From Eubacteriaceae bacterium (lineage in GTDB: Bacteria > Bacillota > Clostridia > Lachnospirales > Lachnospiraceae): a stretch of 64,000 nt of DNA. A program made the translations under genes and the position numbers. This document shows positions 45,290 through 53,337 of the stretch, piece by piece. Positions within the stretch are counted from its first letter, which is position 1. Every line of letters starts with the position of its first letter. The stretch covers positions 620,001 to 684,000 of the forward strand of contig CABJBF010000001.1 of the NCBI GenBank assembly GCA_902363805.1, given 5' to 3'. The notes under the pieces were generated by a model, which did no database searches, was not told the origin of the DNA, and saw only the letters and a list, made by a program, of their open reading frames with translations.

Positions 45290-45766
45290 ATGAAGATAAA
45301 AGTATATATATTTGGTATAATAATTATAGTTGGATATTTACTCACAGCATGTAGTAATGATGAAATAAATACAAAAAATGAAAAAACTGATAAAAATAAT
45401 ATTCTTAACAATAAAGAATATAATAAGATTGTTTATTGGATAGGTGGGCAAGGTATTGAAATAACTGATAAAGTAGATGTAGAAAATATAGTAGAGATTT
45501 TATCAACTGTTCCGGTGGAACGTAAAGAAAAAGCAGAAGAACGGGCAGGTGGAATTTTCTTGGATTTAATAAGTGATGGTAATCAAGAGGAAAGAATAGT
45601 AATATTAAGCGATTATATTTCTTACAATAATGAATATTATTATACAAAATATGATGTTATTCCAAGTGTTGAAGAAATTATTGAAGATGAAGCAAAAAAA
45701 AATGGACTAGAATATTTATTTGAAGATACATCGACTGGTCATCAGGGGAAAAAGAAAGTTAAGTAA
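45290..45766 (+). CDS. Small lipoprotein, function unknown
   Basis: 158 residues. Signal peptide IFGIIIIVGYLLTACSND with lipobox LTAC. The remainder is hydrophilic and acidic, with a DUF-like beta/alpha look (YNKIVYWIGGQGIEITDKVDV; IFLDLISDGNQEERIVILSDYISY) and a basic C-terminal end. I do not recognise the family. It begins 5 bases after the peptidase pseudogene, so the two were one operon, perhaps peptidase plus an inhibitor or partner. Confidence 0.65.
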   Translation: MKIKVYIFGIIIIVGYLLTACSNDEINTKNEKTDKNNILNNKEYNKIVYWIGGQGIEITDKVDVENIVEILSTVPVERKEKAEERAGGIFLDLISDGNQEERIVILSDYISYNNEYYYTKYDVIPSVEEIIEDEAKKNGLEYLFEDTSTGHQGKKKVK

Positions 45767-45878
45767 ATAATTTATATAATATATTTCATAAAAATAAGAT
45801 AAGTATTATATTTTTATATATTATATGAATTATAAAAAATAGTTTAAGATAACAAAAATAGATAATGTTAATATTTGT

Positions 45879-45917
45879 AAAAAAGATAATCGATTCGTAT
45901 AATTGATTATCTTTTTT
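45879..45917 (+). terminator. Strong terminator
   Basis: A 17-bp near-perfect stem: AAAAAAGATAATCGATT with AATTGATTATCTTTTTT over a five-base loop (CGTAT). Confidence 0.85.
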
Positions 45918-45918
45918 C

Positions 45919-45947
45919 TTGACAATTTTACAATATAACTTTAAAAT
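45919..45947 (+). promoter_or_regulatory. Promoter of the membrane protein/HTH_34 pair
   Basis: TTGACA (45919-45924), 17-base spacer, TAAAAT (45942-45947), abutting the terminator. Confidence 0.6.
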
Positions 45948-45988
45948 AAAAATAACTTTATAATATAAAGTGAATGAAAGGAGAAGGT

Positions 45989-46301
45989 ATGGAATTAACG
46001 CAAAAAAGAATTCTTAACAGATTATGAGAACTTAATTAATATAGTGTTAGTTTGCATTGCAATAATTACTGTTGGAAATATAGTAAACAAAAGAGGGTTA
46101 GTGGGATTGGCAATTTTAATTCTGTTTTGTTTTATAACTATTAAAGTATTGCCAACTGTAAATATTTATATTAAATTAAATTTGGATAACCAATTACAAA
46201 TAAGCATATCCTCCATATTTTATTGTGTAGTTAATATATTTGGATATATCGGTCTAGGTTTAATATTGTTACGTCAGGAGAAAAAAAGTGCAAATATCTA
46301 A
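45989..46301 (+). pseudogene. Small membrane protein with a frameshift in an A6 run
   Basis: An ATG at 45989 with AAGGAG 7 bases upstream reads MELTQK and then meets a run of six A at 46002-46007. Staying in frame stops after 12 codons. Skipping one A opens KEFLTDYENLINIVLVCIAII and then a frame to 46301 with three hydrophobic helices, ending LLRQEKKSANI. The full product would be about 103 residues. The current frame could still start at a GTG at 46044 but that has no ribosome site. The gene overlaps the next by 14 bases. Slippage in the A-run (in DNA or during expression) may restore it; otherwise it is inactive. Confidence 0.65.
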
Positions 46302-46593
46302 TATACCGGAAGCATTTAGTTTATCGATAAGATTAAAGTTAATAAGTTGTTTGCTTAATGGAGAAAAGACTTTTAAAGAATTAAAGCAGATTACAAAAGC
46401 TACAGATGGTAATATCAGTGTGCAATTATCCAAATTGGAAGAATGGGGATATATTGAATCGAAAAAAACTATATGCGGAAAAAGACCTAAAACAAGTTAT
46501 AAGATAACAGAATTTGGAATAGAACAATTTGAAGCCTATGTTAATTTATTAGAGAAAATACTCAATGGTACTTTTATTAATAATACAGAGTGA
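46288..46593 (+). CDS. Winged-helix regulator (HTH_34 family)
   Basis: 101 residues. ISNIPEAFSLSIRLKLISCLL, then TFKELKQITKATDGNISVQLSKLEEWGYIE and KRPKTSYKITEFGIEQFEAYV match the HTH_34 winged-helix family (PF13601 type), which regulates adjacent membrane proteins. The start is a GTG at 46288, inside the end of the small membrane gene, with AGGAG upstream (translational coupling). It probably controls the membrane gene it overlaps. Confidence 0.8.
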   Translation: MQISNIPEAFSLSIRLKLISCLLNGEKTFKELKQITKATDGNISVQLSKLEEWGYIESKKTICGKRPKTSYKITEFGIEQFEAYVNLLEKILNGTFINNTE

Positions 46594-46652
46594 TTCATGG
46601 AAAATTGTATAAGTAAATAAGATTCTTACTAAACATTAATAGTGGTTATAAT

Positions 46653-46765
46653 AGAAAAATAAAAACAGATAGTTGTTACAGTGTGCCAATCTTCAAAAGT
46701 TAGAACAGAAGCTAACGATTGAAAGGTGGCACTTCGTAATAAAGACTATCTGTTTTTATTTTTCT
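46653..46765. repeat. 113-bp palindromic element with 21-bp perfect terminal inverted repeats (MITE-like)
   Basis: The terminal arms, positions 46653-46673 and 46745-46765, are perfect inverted copies (sharing AGAAAAATAAAAACAGATAG). Inside are nested stems: TTAC/GTAA, GTGCCAATC with GATT(G)/GGCAC, and GTTAG/CTAAC, so the whole element folds as one cruciform. No coding frame. It follows an AT-rich TATAAT. I cannot see a clear target-site duplication. Confidence 0.7.
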
Positions 46766-46769
46766 AAAG

Positions 46770-46802
46770 TATGCTTTTTTGATGTCATTTTGATGTATAA
46801 TT
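46770..46802 (+). promoter_or_regulatory. Phased 11-bp repeats at the two-component promoter
   Basis: GATGTCATTTT (46781-46791) and GATGTATAATT (46792-46802) are in 11-base register, preceded by TATGCTTTTTT (46770-46780). The second unit overlaps a TATAAT (46796-46801). PhoB/OmpR-type regulators bind such phased units. A perfect tandem GATGCCAAAAC pair lies before the vanY-like gene. Confidence 0.45.
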
Positions 46803-46864
46803 AATTTCAAAATATACGAAAAATACATAAAATGCAAGAAAGCATGGCAGGAGTAATATAACAA

Positions 46865-47518
46865 ATGATTAATATATTAGTAGTCGAAGATGATAAACCA
46901 ATTTCAGATTTAATAAAGATGAGTTTAAAAAGAGTGGGGTATTTATGTGATACAGCATTAGATGGTGAAATTGCAATAGATAAAATAAATGAAAAAACAT
47001 ATGATTTAATTTTATTGGATATTATGTTACCTAAAGTAAATGGTTTTGAAATTTTAGAATATATAGAACCACGTAAAATACCTGTAATTTTTCTGACAGC
47101 AAAAAATTCAGTTGAGGATAAGGTTAGAGGACTTAGAATGGGAGCAGAAGATTATATAGTAAAACCATTTGAAACAACAGAATTGTTGGCAAGAGTTGAC
47201 GTTGTACTTAGAAGATATAATAAGACAGACAATGTAATTAATATAGCAGGATTGCAGATAGACATGATTTCAATGAAAGTGAGCCGCGATGGAAAGGAAA
47301 TTTTGCTGACACCAAAGGAATATAATATACTGTTATTATTTGCACATAATCCAAATGTGGCACTTTATAGGGAAACAATATATGAGAGAGTTTGGGGAGA
47401 AGAATACGAATATGGTACAAAAACTGTTGATTTGCATATACAAAGATTGCGAAAAAAAGTTGGATGGCAGAAAGAATTAAAAGCAGTTAATAAAGTAGGA
47501 TATAGATTAGAAGTATAG
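46865..47518 (+). CDS. OmpR/PhoB-family response regulator (VanR-like)
   Basis: 217 residues. The receiver has VVEDDKPISDL (acidic pair), LILLDIMLPKVNGFEIL (phospho-Asp52), FLTAKN (Thr) and YIVKPFE (Lys). The winged-helix output domain (about 125-217) ends with TVDLHIQRLRKKVGW, GYRLEV. It should be phosphorylated by the histidine kinase encoded next and bind the promoter repeats noted upstream. AGGAG lies about 9 bases before the ATG. Confidence 0.92.
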   Translation: MINILVVEDDKPISDLIKMSLKRVGYLCDTALDGEIAIDKINEKTYDLILLDIMLPKVNGFEILEYIEPRKIPVIFLTAKNSVEDKVRGLRMGAEDYIVKPFETTELLARVDVVLRRYNKTDNVINIAGLQIDMISMKVSRDGKEILLTPKEYNILLLFAHNPNVALYRETIYERVWGEEYEYGTKTVDLHIQRLRKKVGWQKELKAVNKVGYRLEV

Positions 47519-47612
47519 AACAAATTTAAAATAAAAGCAGGACTAGGTTACAAATGAAAATATATTTTTAATCAAAGAAGTATAGATAAAGGATAAAGAT
47601 TGGAATAACGGA

Positions 47613-49040
47613 ATGAAATTTAGAACCAAAGTAGTTGTATGCATGATAAGTATACTTTCAATTATATTTGGTGTAGGCTCAAGTGCACTGATATTGAACT
47701 CATTTAACAGCGCATTGGATAGGGAAAAGAAAAGTGCAATCCAGTCATATGAAATGATATTAAATACACTAAAAGTAGTAAATGGTGTAGAAGCGTGGGC
47801 TGACAGCAAAGATATATCAAATACAATTAAGGAAATGTCAACTCAAAGAAATACATCATGGGCGGGAATACATATTTATACAGAAAATAATGAATTATAT
47901 AAAGATGGAAAAATGAAAGATAAATCGGGAGGTTTATTAGAAAGTACAAAATCAAAGAAAAATATCGACGAGAAAAGTTGCATTACAAAAGTAATAGCAG
48001 GAAATGACAAAGAAAAATATCTTAAAGTTTCAGGGGCATTAAAAGTAGGAAAAGAAAAATGTTATTTAGATGTAGCATATGATATTTCACCGATATATGA
48101 AGAAAGAGATAAACTACAGCAAATATATTATGAAGTGTTTGCAATAATGATTGCTTTATGTGGAATACTTTCGTACAGCAATTCATTTATAATGACAAGA
48201 CCATTAGTAAGATTGTCAAGAACATCAAAAGCAATTGCCGCAGGTAATATTTCGTATCGTTCAAGAATAAAGACAAAAGATGAAATAGGAACAATGGCAA
48301 GGGAATTTGATAAAATGGCGGACAAACTGGAAAATAATATAATTGAATTGAAGGATACAATGGAAAGTCAGAATCAGTTTATAGGAAATTTTACTCATGA
48401 ACTAAAGACGCCTATGACCTCAATTATAGGATATGCGGATTTGTTACGAAGTCAGGCACTGACAATGGATGAACAGGTAGAAGCAGCAAATTATATTTTT
48501 TCAGAGGGCAAGAGATTAGAAAGACTGTCACTAAAACTATTGGACATATTTGTGACTGAAAATAGTGAGGTGAAAATGGTTTTAGTTTCGCCGGGGAAAA
48601 TAGTTGAACAGTTAGTAGAAAATCTTAAAGCTGATTATTTGAAAAGAAATATTACATTAAAATATAACTACGAAAAAGGAGTCTGCCTGTTAGAACCGGA
48701 CCTTGTACGTTCCCTTATAATTAATTTAATGGATAATAGTAGAAAAGCAATGACTGATAATGGGCATGGCATAATTAATGTAGAAGTTAAAATGACAGAT
48801 AGTGGTTGTTCCATTATCGTAAAGGATAATGGAAAAGGAATGCCGCCGGAAGCATTACAACACATAACAGAAGCTTTTTACAGAGTTGATAAATCACGTT
48901 CAAGAAAACAGGGTGGAGCCGGATTAGGATTGGCGCTGTGTGCAAAAATTGTAGAAGTTCATAATGGCGATATTAAATTTGAAAGTAAAGAAAATGAAGG
49001 AACGACTGTAACGGTAGAACTGAAGGGAGGAATAGCATAA
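47613..49040 (+). CDS. Sensor histidine kinase (VanS-like)
   Basis: 475 residues. Two membrane helices (about 8-30 and 170-190) flank an extracytoplasmic sensor of about 140 residues. HAMP (about 195-245) follows, then HisKA with NFTHELKTPMTSIIGYADLL (phospho-His near 260), and HATPase blocks NLMDNSRKAM, VKDNGKGMPPEAL and RKQGGAGLGLALCAKI. The ligand is unknown; the gene order (response regulator, kinase, unknown exported protein, D,D-carboxypeptidase) suggests it watches cell-wall precursors or damage. Confidence 0.9.
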   Translation: MKFRTKVVVCMISILSIIFGVGSSALILNSFNSALDREKKSAIQSYEMILNTLKVVNGVEAWADSKDISNTIKEMSTQRNTSWAGIHIYTENNELYKDGKMKDKSGGLLESTKSKKNIDEKSCITKVIAGNDKEKYLKVSGALKVGKEKCYLDVAYDISPIYEERDKLQQIYYEVFAIMIALCGILSYSNSFIMTRPLVRLSRTSKAIAAGNISYRSRIKTKDEIGTMAREFDKMADKLENNIIELKDTMESQNQFIGNFTHELKTPMTSIIGYADLLRSQALTMDEQVEAANYIFSEGKRLERLSLKLLDIFVTENSEVKMVLVSPGKIVEQLVENLKADYLKRNITLKYNYEKGVCLLEPDLVRSLIINLMDNSRKAMTDNGHGIINVEVKMTDSGCSIIVKDNGKGMPPEALQHITEAFYRVDKSRSRKQGGAGLGLALCAKIVEVHNGDIKFESKENEGTTVTVELKGGIA

Positions 49041-49832
49041 ATGTGGTATAGAATTAAAACAATAGCTTTGGTTGCCATAATGATAACTGTAGGTGCTATT
49101 TTTCCAAAAACAGTTTTAACATACCAGGATAAAATTCTTCAGGGAAAAGTATCTAAATATAACATAAATCAAATTGAATTTAAAACTGAGAATGAAATAT
49201 TTAATATATTAAACAATATATCAAATAATAATTTTTACTATTCGCGTGAAATAGTAAGTGGTATGGAAAAAAGCAGAGCTGAAATATATGAACAGGAAAA
49301 ATCATTTTTGAAAATTATAAAAGAATATTGTTCTTCAGATTTGGACTTTGAGAATATAAAGTATCATAATGAATCAGCAGATTTATATATAGAAGACTCA
49401 CAAAATTCAATATATGTAAACGATAATTTGAATTATGGAATATCAGGAACATCTGATGCAACTAATAGTGATGAGAACAAAAAAAATAGTAAGATACAGA
49501 AAAAAATTGTAAGTGAAGCAACTGCAACTAAAATGGTGATATGGAATTGTAATTTAGAAGGTATAGAGGGAATTAGTATAAACATGCAGATAGAGGATGC
49601 AACAGGGCTTGTATGTGGATTTTCAATAGATTATGAAAACGTAGAATATACACCATTTTTTACGGATGTAGAGGAGATTGTAAAAGCACTTGGAAAATAT
49701 TATGGAGTGGAAGCACAGATTAATAATAAAAATGACGGGCAGATAGAAATAATGTTATCTGATAATAATTCAAAAAAACAGATTATAGTGTATATGAATG
49801 CCGATAAATACGGAGTTTATTTTAATCAGTAA
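49041..49832 (+). CDS. Exported protein of unknown function in the two-component operon
   Basis: 263 residues, one N-terminal membrane helix (IKTIALVAIMITVGAIFPKTVLTY), then a hydrophilic domain with many Asn/Lys/Glu residues. No family recognised. The ATG follows the kinase stop by two bases, with GGAGG inside the kinase 3' end, so the two are coupled. It is likely a helper of the sensor (for example an extracytoplasmic accessory) rather than an enzyme; this is inference from position. Confidence 0.7.
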   Translation: MWYRIKTIALVAIMITVGAIFPKTVLTYQDKILQGKVSKYNINQIEFKTENEIFNILNNISNNNFYYSREIVSGMEKSRAEIYEQEKSFLKIIKEYCSSDLDFENIKYHNESADLYIEDSQNSIYVNDNLNYGISGTSDATNSDENKKNSKIQKKIVSEATATKMVIWNCNLEGIEGISINMQIEDATGLVCGFSIDYENVEYTPFFTDVEEIVKALGKYYGVEAQINNKNDGQIEIMLSDNNSKKQIIVYMNADKYGVYFNQ

Positions 49833-49834
49833 AT

Positions 49835-49856
49835 GATGCCAAAACGATGCCAAAAC
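49835..49856 (+). promoter_or_regulatory. Perfect 11-bp tandem repeat before the VanY-like gene
   Basis: GATGCCAAAAC at 49835-49845 and again at 49846-49856. A TATGAT (49883-49888) follows 26 bases later, the spacing expected for an activator site upstream of a promoter. It shares the GATG(T/C)CA core with the repeat at the two-component promoter. Confidence 0.6.
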
Positions 49857-49880
49857 ATAGCCGTTTTTTAGAAACACTTT

Positions 49881-49911
49881 ACTATGATGATTTAGAACAA
49901 AAAATCATAGT
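49881..49911 (+). promoter_or_regulatory. Hairpin before the VanY-like gene
   Basis: ACTATGAT / ATCATAGT with a 15-base loop, ending one base before the GAGGTG ribosome site. It could hide or expose the start, or overlap the promoter. Confidence 0.4.
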
Positions 49912-49923
49912 GAGGTGTTTTTT

Positions 49924-50718
49924 ATGTACACAAGTGAAAATGGATACAAAATAAGAAAAGAAAAGGAAAGGGACAATAAAATAAAAAAATTAAGAAAAAT
50001 TAAATTGAAAAAGTGCATAGGTGTATTAGGAATATTAATAGCATTGATTATTATTACAGGGTGTGTGAATAACTTTGGAAAATTTGTGATTACTAAAAAT
50101 AATGTAAGGGCTGCAAATAAAAATGAGAAAACTATAGAAACAACTAAGCCATCTAAAAAATCAGATTGGAAATTGGTTCTCGTGAATTATCAAAATAAAA
50201 TTAACAGTGATGCAAAAATTGATGTGGTGCAATTGAAGAATGGACAGGCAATAGATAAGAGATGCTATGAAGAATTACAGCAAATGATGGATGATTGCAG
50301 AGATGAAGGACTTGATCCTATTATTTGTTCATCATATAGAAGCCATAGAAAACAAAAGCTTTTATATGAACAGAAAATTTATGATTTTTTAAATCAAGGT
50401 TATTCACAAACGAAGGCAAAAAAAGAAGCCGCAACCGTAGTGGCTATTCCGGGAACAAGTGAGCATGAAATCGGGCTTGCAGTAGATATAGTAGATGATA
50501 ACTATCAAATGTTAGAGAATGAACAGGAGAATACACCGGTTCAAAAGTGGTTGATGAAAAACTGTTGGAAATATGGATTTATATTGAGATATCCTGAGAA
50601 TAAGAAAAAGATAACAGGTGTAATATATGAACCATGGCATTACAGATATGTTGGTAAAACAGCAGCAAAAGAAATAATGAGTAAAGGAATTTGCTTAGAA
50701 GAATATTTAGATGAATAA
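49924..50718 (+). CDS. D-alanyl-D-alanine carboxypeptidase, VanY-like (peptidase M15B)
   Basis: About 264 residues. Basic N-terminus and membrane helix (KKCIGVLGILIALIIITGCVN, in part), Thr/Lys linker, then the M15B domain: VVQLKNGQAIDKRCYEELQQM, ICSSYRSHRKQ, GTSEHEIGLAVDIVDD (SxHxxGxAxD zinc site) and EPWHYRYVG (second zinc His). It removes the terminal D-Ala from peptidoglycan stems at the outer face. Together with the VanR/VanS-like pair it forms a unit like vanRS-vanY, but no vanHAX genes are present. Start 49924, 6 bases after GAGGTG. Confidence 0.88.
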   Translation: MYTSENGYKIRKEKERDNKIKKLRKIKLKKCIGVLGILIALIIITGCVNNFGKFVITKNNVRAANKNEKTIETTKPSKKSDWKLVLVNYQNKINSDAKIDVVQLKNGQAIDKRCYEELQQMMDDCRDEGLDPIICSSYRSHRKQKLLYEQKIYDFLNQGYSQTKAKKEAATVVAIPGTSEHEIGLAVDIVDDNYQMLENEQENTPVQKWLMKNCWKYGFILRYPENKKKITGVIYEPWHYRYVGKTAAKEIMSKGICLEEYLDE

Positions 50719-50746
50719 TAACAGGTTGAGAGTGAAATAGAAGAGT

Positions 50747-50797
50747 AAAAACAACCTTCAAAAATAGAAATGTTTCTTATCTTTGAAGGTTGTTTTT
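50747..50797. terminator. Bidirectional terminator between vanY-like and PadR genes
   Basis: AAAAACAACCTTCAAA (50747-50762) is the exact inverse of TTTGAAGGTTGTTTTT (50782-50797). The arms carry A- and T-tracts on both sides. Confidence 0.85.
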
Positions 50798-50808
50798 ATT
50801 TCTGATAA

Positions 50809-51153
50809 TCATAAATTATATAACTTAAGTGAATCTAAAATAGTCTTAACACCGTTTATAGTATTGTTGTAATTATTTGATAATTGCTCAAGATAATTAA
50901 TACCTTCATTTTCAATGTGATAGTAAATTCTAGTTCTCTTTCTACCAACTAATTTAGAATATTCACTAATTTTTCCTTCATTCTCAAGCTTGTATGTAGC
51001 TGTATAAATAGTATTTTGAGAAATAGAAAGAAGTCCACCTGATTTCTCTTCAATGCTTTTAGTAATCTCATATACATAAGCATCGTGATTCTTTAAAAAA
51101 GATAGAATAAGTAATTCAGTTATTCCATTAATAAAATAATTTCGTTCAGCCAC
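50809..51153 (-). CDS. PadR-family transcriptional regulator
   Basis: About 114 residues. The winged helix FINGITELLILSFLKNHDAYVYEITKSIEEK then ISQNTIYTATYKLENEGKI and KRTRIYYHIENEG matches PadR regulators, which often control membrane transporters or stress genes. The start is a GTG at 51153, 7 bases after GTAGG; a longer frame begins at 51183 without a ribosome site. Its target is not evident, as no divergent gene starts close by; the pan operon leader begins about 170 bases away. Confidence 0.82.
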   Translation of the reverse strand: MAERNYFINGITELLILSFLKNHDAYVYEITKSIEEKSGGLLSISQNTIYTATYKLENEGKISEYSKLVGRKRTRIYYHIENEGINYLEQLSNNYNNTINGVKTILDSLKLYNL

Positions 51154-51326
51154 AATTACACCTACTTTCAAATGATGTGACAAGTATAATATATTTAATT
51201 ATATAAATCAATATTTTGAATAACAAATTATATAGGTTATAAGAATAACATTGAAAGATGGCAGGCTATTCTTATTTTAAGGCTATATATTTTTTCTATA
51301 TTTAAAAGTTCAAAATGTAGATACCC

Positions 51327-51355
51327 TTGCGAAATTTTTGTAATTGTGATAGAGT
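51327..51355 (+). promoter_or_regulatory. Possible promoter of the pan/CoA operon
   Basis: TTGCGA (51327-51332), 17-base spacer, TAGAGT (51350-51355). Fair match; a start near 51362 would lie just inside the structured leader. Confidence 0.4.
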
Positions 51356-51426
51356 GTCTCGAGGAAAGACCGTTGTGTTATTGCGGCTTTATGGATGGTA
51401 TTCGAAAGAAACTATACCAAAAGACA
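51355..51426 (+). promoter_or_regulatory. Structured RNA leader of the pan/CoA operon
   Basis: Two hairpins stand side by side: AAAG-A-CCG (51365-51372) with CGG-CTTT (51384-51390), leaving one bulged A, and TGGTAT (51396-51401) with ATACCA (51414-51419). Outer TGTCT (51355-51359) can pair with AGACA (51422-51426), which would make a three-way junction if the transcript starts early enough. The bulged-A stem in front of pantothenate genes recalls the described pan RNA motif, but I cannot confirm the match. Confidence 0.5.
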
Positions 51427-51519
51427 ATTTCTTATATTAATAATTTGAGTGTGCATAGCCGATATTTCATTTTAGAAAATCGGACTCATTATCCCGTAAC
51501 TAAGGTTAGGAGGGATGCC

Positions 51520-52359
51520 ATGAAAATTGGATTTATAGGAGCAGGGAAAGTTGGCTTTTCCCTTGGAAAATATTTTGCTGAAAATGGTCAGAATGTTTGT
51601 GGCTATTACAGTGAATTTGAACATGATGCTGTGGAAGCAGCAGAATTTACAAACAGTAAAGAATACAAAGAAATCAATGATTTAATAGCGGATAGTGATG
51701 TGATTTTTTTGACGGTATCTGATGGGCAGATTAAGTCTGTATGGAATCAGTTGAAAAGTCAGCACATTAAGAATAAGATTATTTGTCATTGTAGTGGCGC
51801 TATGTCGTCAGATGTCTTTTCGGATATAACCGACATGAATTGTTACGGTTACTCCATCCATCCACTCTTTGCAGTAAGTAATAAATACGATTCTTACAAA
51901 GAGCTTTCCAATAGTTATTTTACAATTGAAGGTGATACAAAATATTTAGACCGGATGATTAGTCTATTTGAAAATCTGGGAAATAAAGTTATTACCATAG
52001 AAAAAAAAGATAAAGTCAAATATCATGCTGCGGCAGCTGTTTGCAGTAATCTTGTGGTAGGACTTATTAACATGAGTGAAAATCTGCTTAAGGAATGTGG
52101 ATTTGATGAAAAAAGTGCTCATGAGGCGATTACGCCTATCGTTATGGGAAATATTAAGCACATTATTAATGATGGAACGGTTAATGCACTTACGGGACCT
52201 ATTCAGAGAAATGATATTGGCACAGTAAAAAAACATTTGGAATGCCTTAATGATGATGAAAAAAGAACATATAAGGCAGTATCTTTGGAAGTTTTAAAAG
52301 TTGCAGGGAACAGAGATAAAAATATTGATTATAGTGAGATGGAGGAAATATTAAAATGA
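51520..52359 (+). CDS. Rossmann-fold/DUF2520 oxidoreductase, candidate ketopantoate reductase (PanG-like)
   Basis: About 279 residues. The N-terminal NAD(P) motif [16 protein letters not shown] is followed by a DUF2520 C-terminal helical domain ([37 protein letters not shown]). Known DUF2520 proteins include PanG, an alternative enzyme that reduces ketopantoate to pantoate. The gene is first in an operon with panB, panC, panD and coaBC and no panE or ilvC is seen, so that role is a good inference. AGGAGG lies about 5 bases before the ATG; its stop overlaps the panB start (ATGA). Confidence 0.8.
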   Translation: MKIGFIGAGKVGFSLGKYFAENGQNVCGYYSEFEHDAVEAAEFTNSKEYKEINDLIADSDVIFLTVSDGQIKSVWNQLKSQHIKNKIICHCSGAMSSDVFSDITDMNCYGYSIHPLFAVSNKYDSYKELSNSYFTIEGDTKYLDRMISLFENLGNKVITIEKKDKVKYHAAAAVCSNLVVGLINMSENLLKECGFDEKSAHEAITPIVMGNIKHIINDGTVNALTGPIQRNDIGTVKKHLECLNDDEKRTYKAVSLEVLKVAGNRDKNIDYSEMEEILK

Positions 52360-53183
52360 AAACTACAGTAACAACACTTCAGAATATGAAAGCAGAAAAT
52401 AAAAAAATTGCAATGCTTACATGTTACGATTATTCAACAGCAAAGCTTATGGACGAGGCAGGAGTTGATACAATTTTAGTAGGTGACTCTCTTGGAAATA
52501 CAATGCTTGGTTACGAAGATACAATCAGTGTAACAGTGGAAGATATGATACATCATTGCGCCGCTGTTGCAAGAGGGGCAAAGAACCCGTTAATCGTTTG
52601 CGATATGCCATTTATGTCATATCAGTCATCAGTATATGATGCAGTTGTAAATGCAGGTCGACTTATGAAAGAGGGACGTGCGCAGATGGTAAAATTAGAG
52701 GGCGGAAAAGAAGTTTGCCCACAGATAGAAGCTATTGTTAAAGCATCAATTCCGGTTTGTGCTCATTTGGGACTTACACCACAGTCAATTAACGCACTTG
52801 GTGGATATAAAGTACAGGGAAAGACAGAAGATGCAGCTCAGAAATTAATAGATGATGCAAGAGCAGTAGAAGCAGCAGGAGCTTCAATGCTTGTACTTGA
52901 ATGTGTTCCTGAAAAGCTTGCTACAAAGATTACAGAAGAACTTTCAATTCCTACAATTGGAATTGGAGCAGGAGCAGGTTGTAGCGGACAGGTTTTGGTA
53001 TATCAGGATATGCTTGGAATGTTTACAGATTACGTTCCAAAGTTTGTTAAGAATTTTGCAAATGTTGGTGAAGTAATGAAAAACGCGTTCAGACAGTACA
53101 AAGAGGAAATTAACAATCAGACTTTTCCGGCTGCAGAACATTCATATAAAATAGACGATGAAGTAATAGGAAAATTATATTAA
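52356..53183 (+). CDS. panB: 3-methyl-2-oxobutanoate hydroxymethyltransferase
   Basis: 275 residues, TIM-barrel Pan[38 protein letters not shown] gives the Mg2+ and substrate contacts in part ([11 protein letters not shown]), [10 protein letters not shown] and [19 protein letters not shown] are conserved. It makes ketopantoate from ketoisovalerate and methylene-tetrahydrofolate. It overlaps the DUF2520 gene by four bases, so the two are translated together. Confidence 0.95.
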   Translation: MKTTVTTLQNMKAENKKIAMLTCYDYSTAKLMDEAGVDTILVGDSLGNTMLGYEDTISVTVEDMIHHCAAVARGAKNPLIVCDMPFMSYQSSVYDAVVNAGRLMKEGRAQMVKLEGGKEVCPQIEAIVKASIPVCAHLGLTPQSINALGGYKVQGKTEDAAQKLIDDARAVEAAGASMLVLECVPEKLATKITEELSIPTIGIGAGAGCSGQVLVYQDMLGMFTDYVPKFVKNFANVGEVMKNAFRQYKEEINNQTFPAAEHSYKIDDEVIGKLY

Positions 53184-53197
53184 AGAATTGCAAAAAG

Positions 53198-53331
53198 CGA
53201 ATAGCCACCGACCGAAGGGAGGGGCAATACAGAATACAGGAGGAAACAAAATGAACGAAGTTCATTTTCTATAAATGTTTCCGACGAATAGCCGCTGACC
53301 GAATGGAGAGGCAATACAGATTACAGGAGGA
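53198..53331 (+). repeat. Interspersed leader repeat, copies C and D, in the panB-panC gap
   Basis: Copy C (53198-53243, CGAATAGCCACCGACCGAAG then GGAGGGGCAATACAGAATACAGGAGGA) and copy D (53285-53331) are direct repeats 87 bases apart. Between them is the palindrome AATGAAC-GAA-GTTCATT (53250-53266) with a mini-ORF of seven codons (53251-53274, MNEVHFL) behind a good AGGAGG. The D copy ends in the AGGAGG of panC. Confidence 0.75.
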
Positions 53332-53337
53332 CGAACA

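Noticed and set aside
45064..45354. A 96-codon frame overlapping the peptidase remnant
   Set aside because: It is in a different phase from the homologous peptidase sequence and has no ribosome site.
44041..50718. Prophage or integrative element covering the accessory stretch
   Set aside because: No integrase, att repeats, tRNA gene or structural phage genes are seen; only AT-richness and decayed genes support an island.
51346..51519. Longer frame (58 extra codons) for the DUF2520 protein
   Set aside because: It begins before the Rossmann beta strand, crosses the structured leader and lacks a ribosome site; AGGAGG precedes the ATG at 51520.
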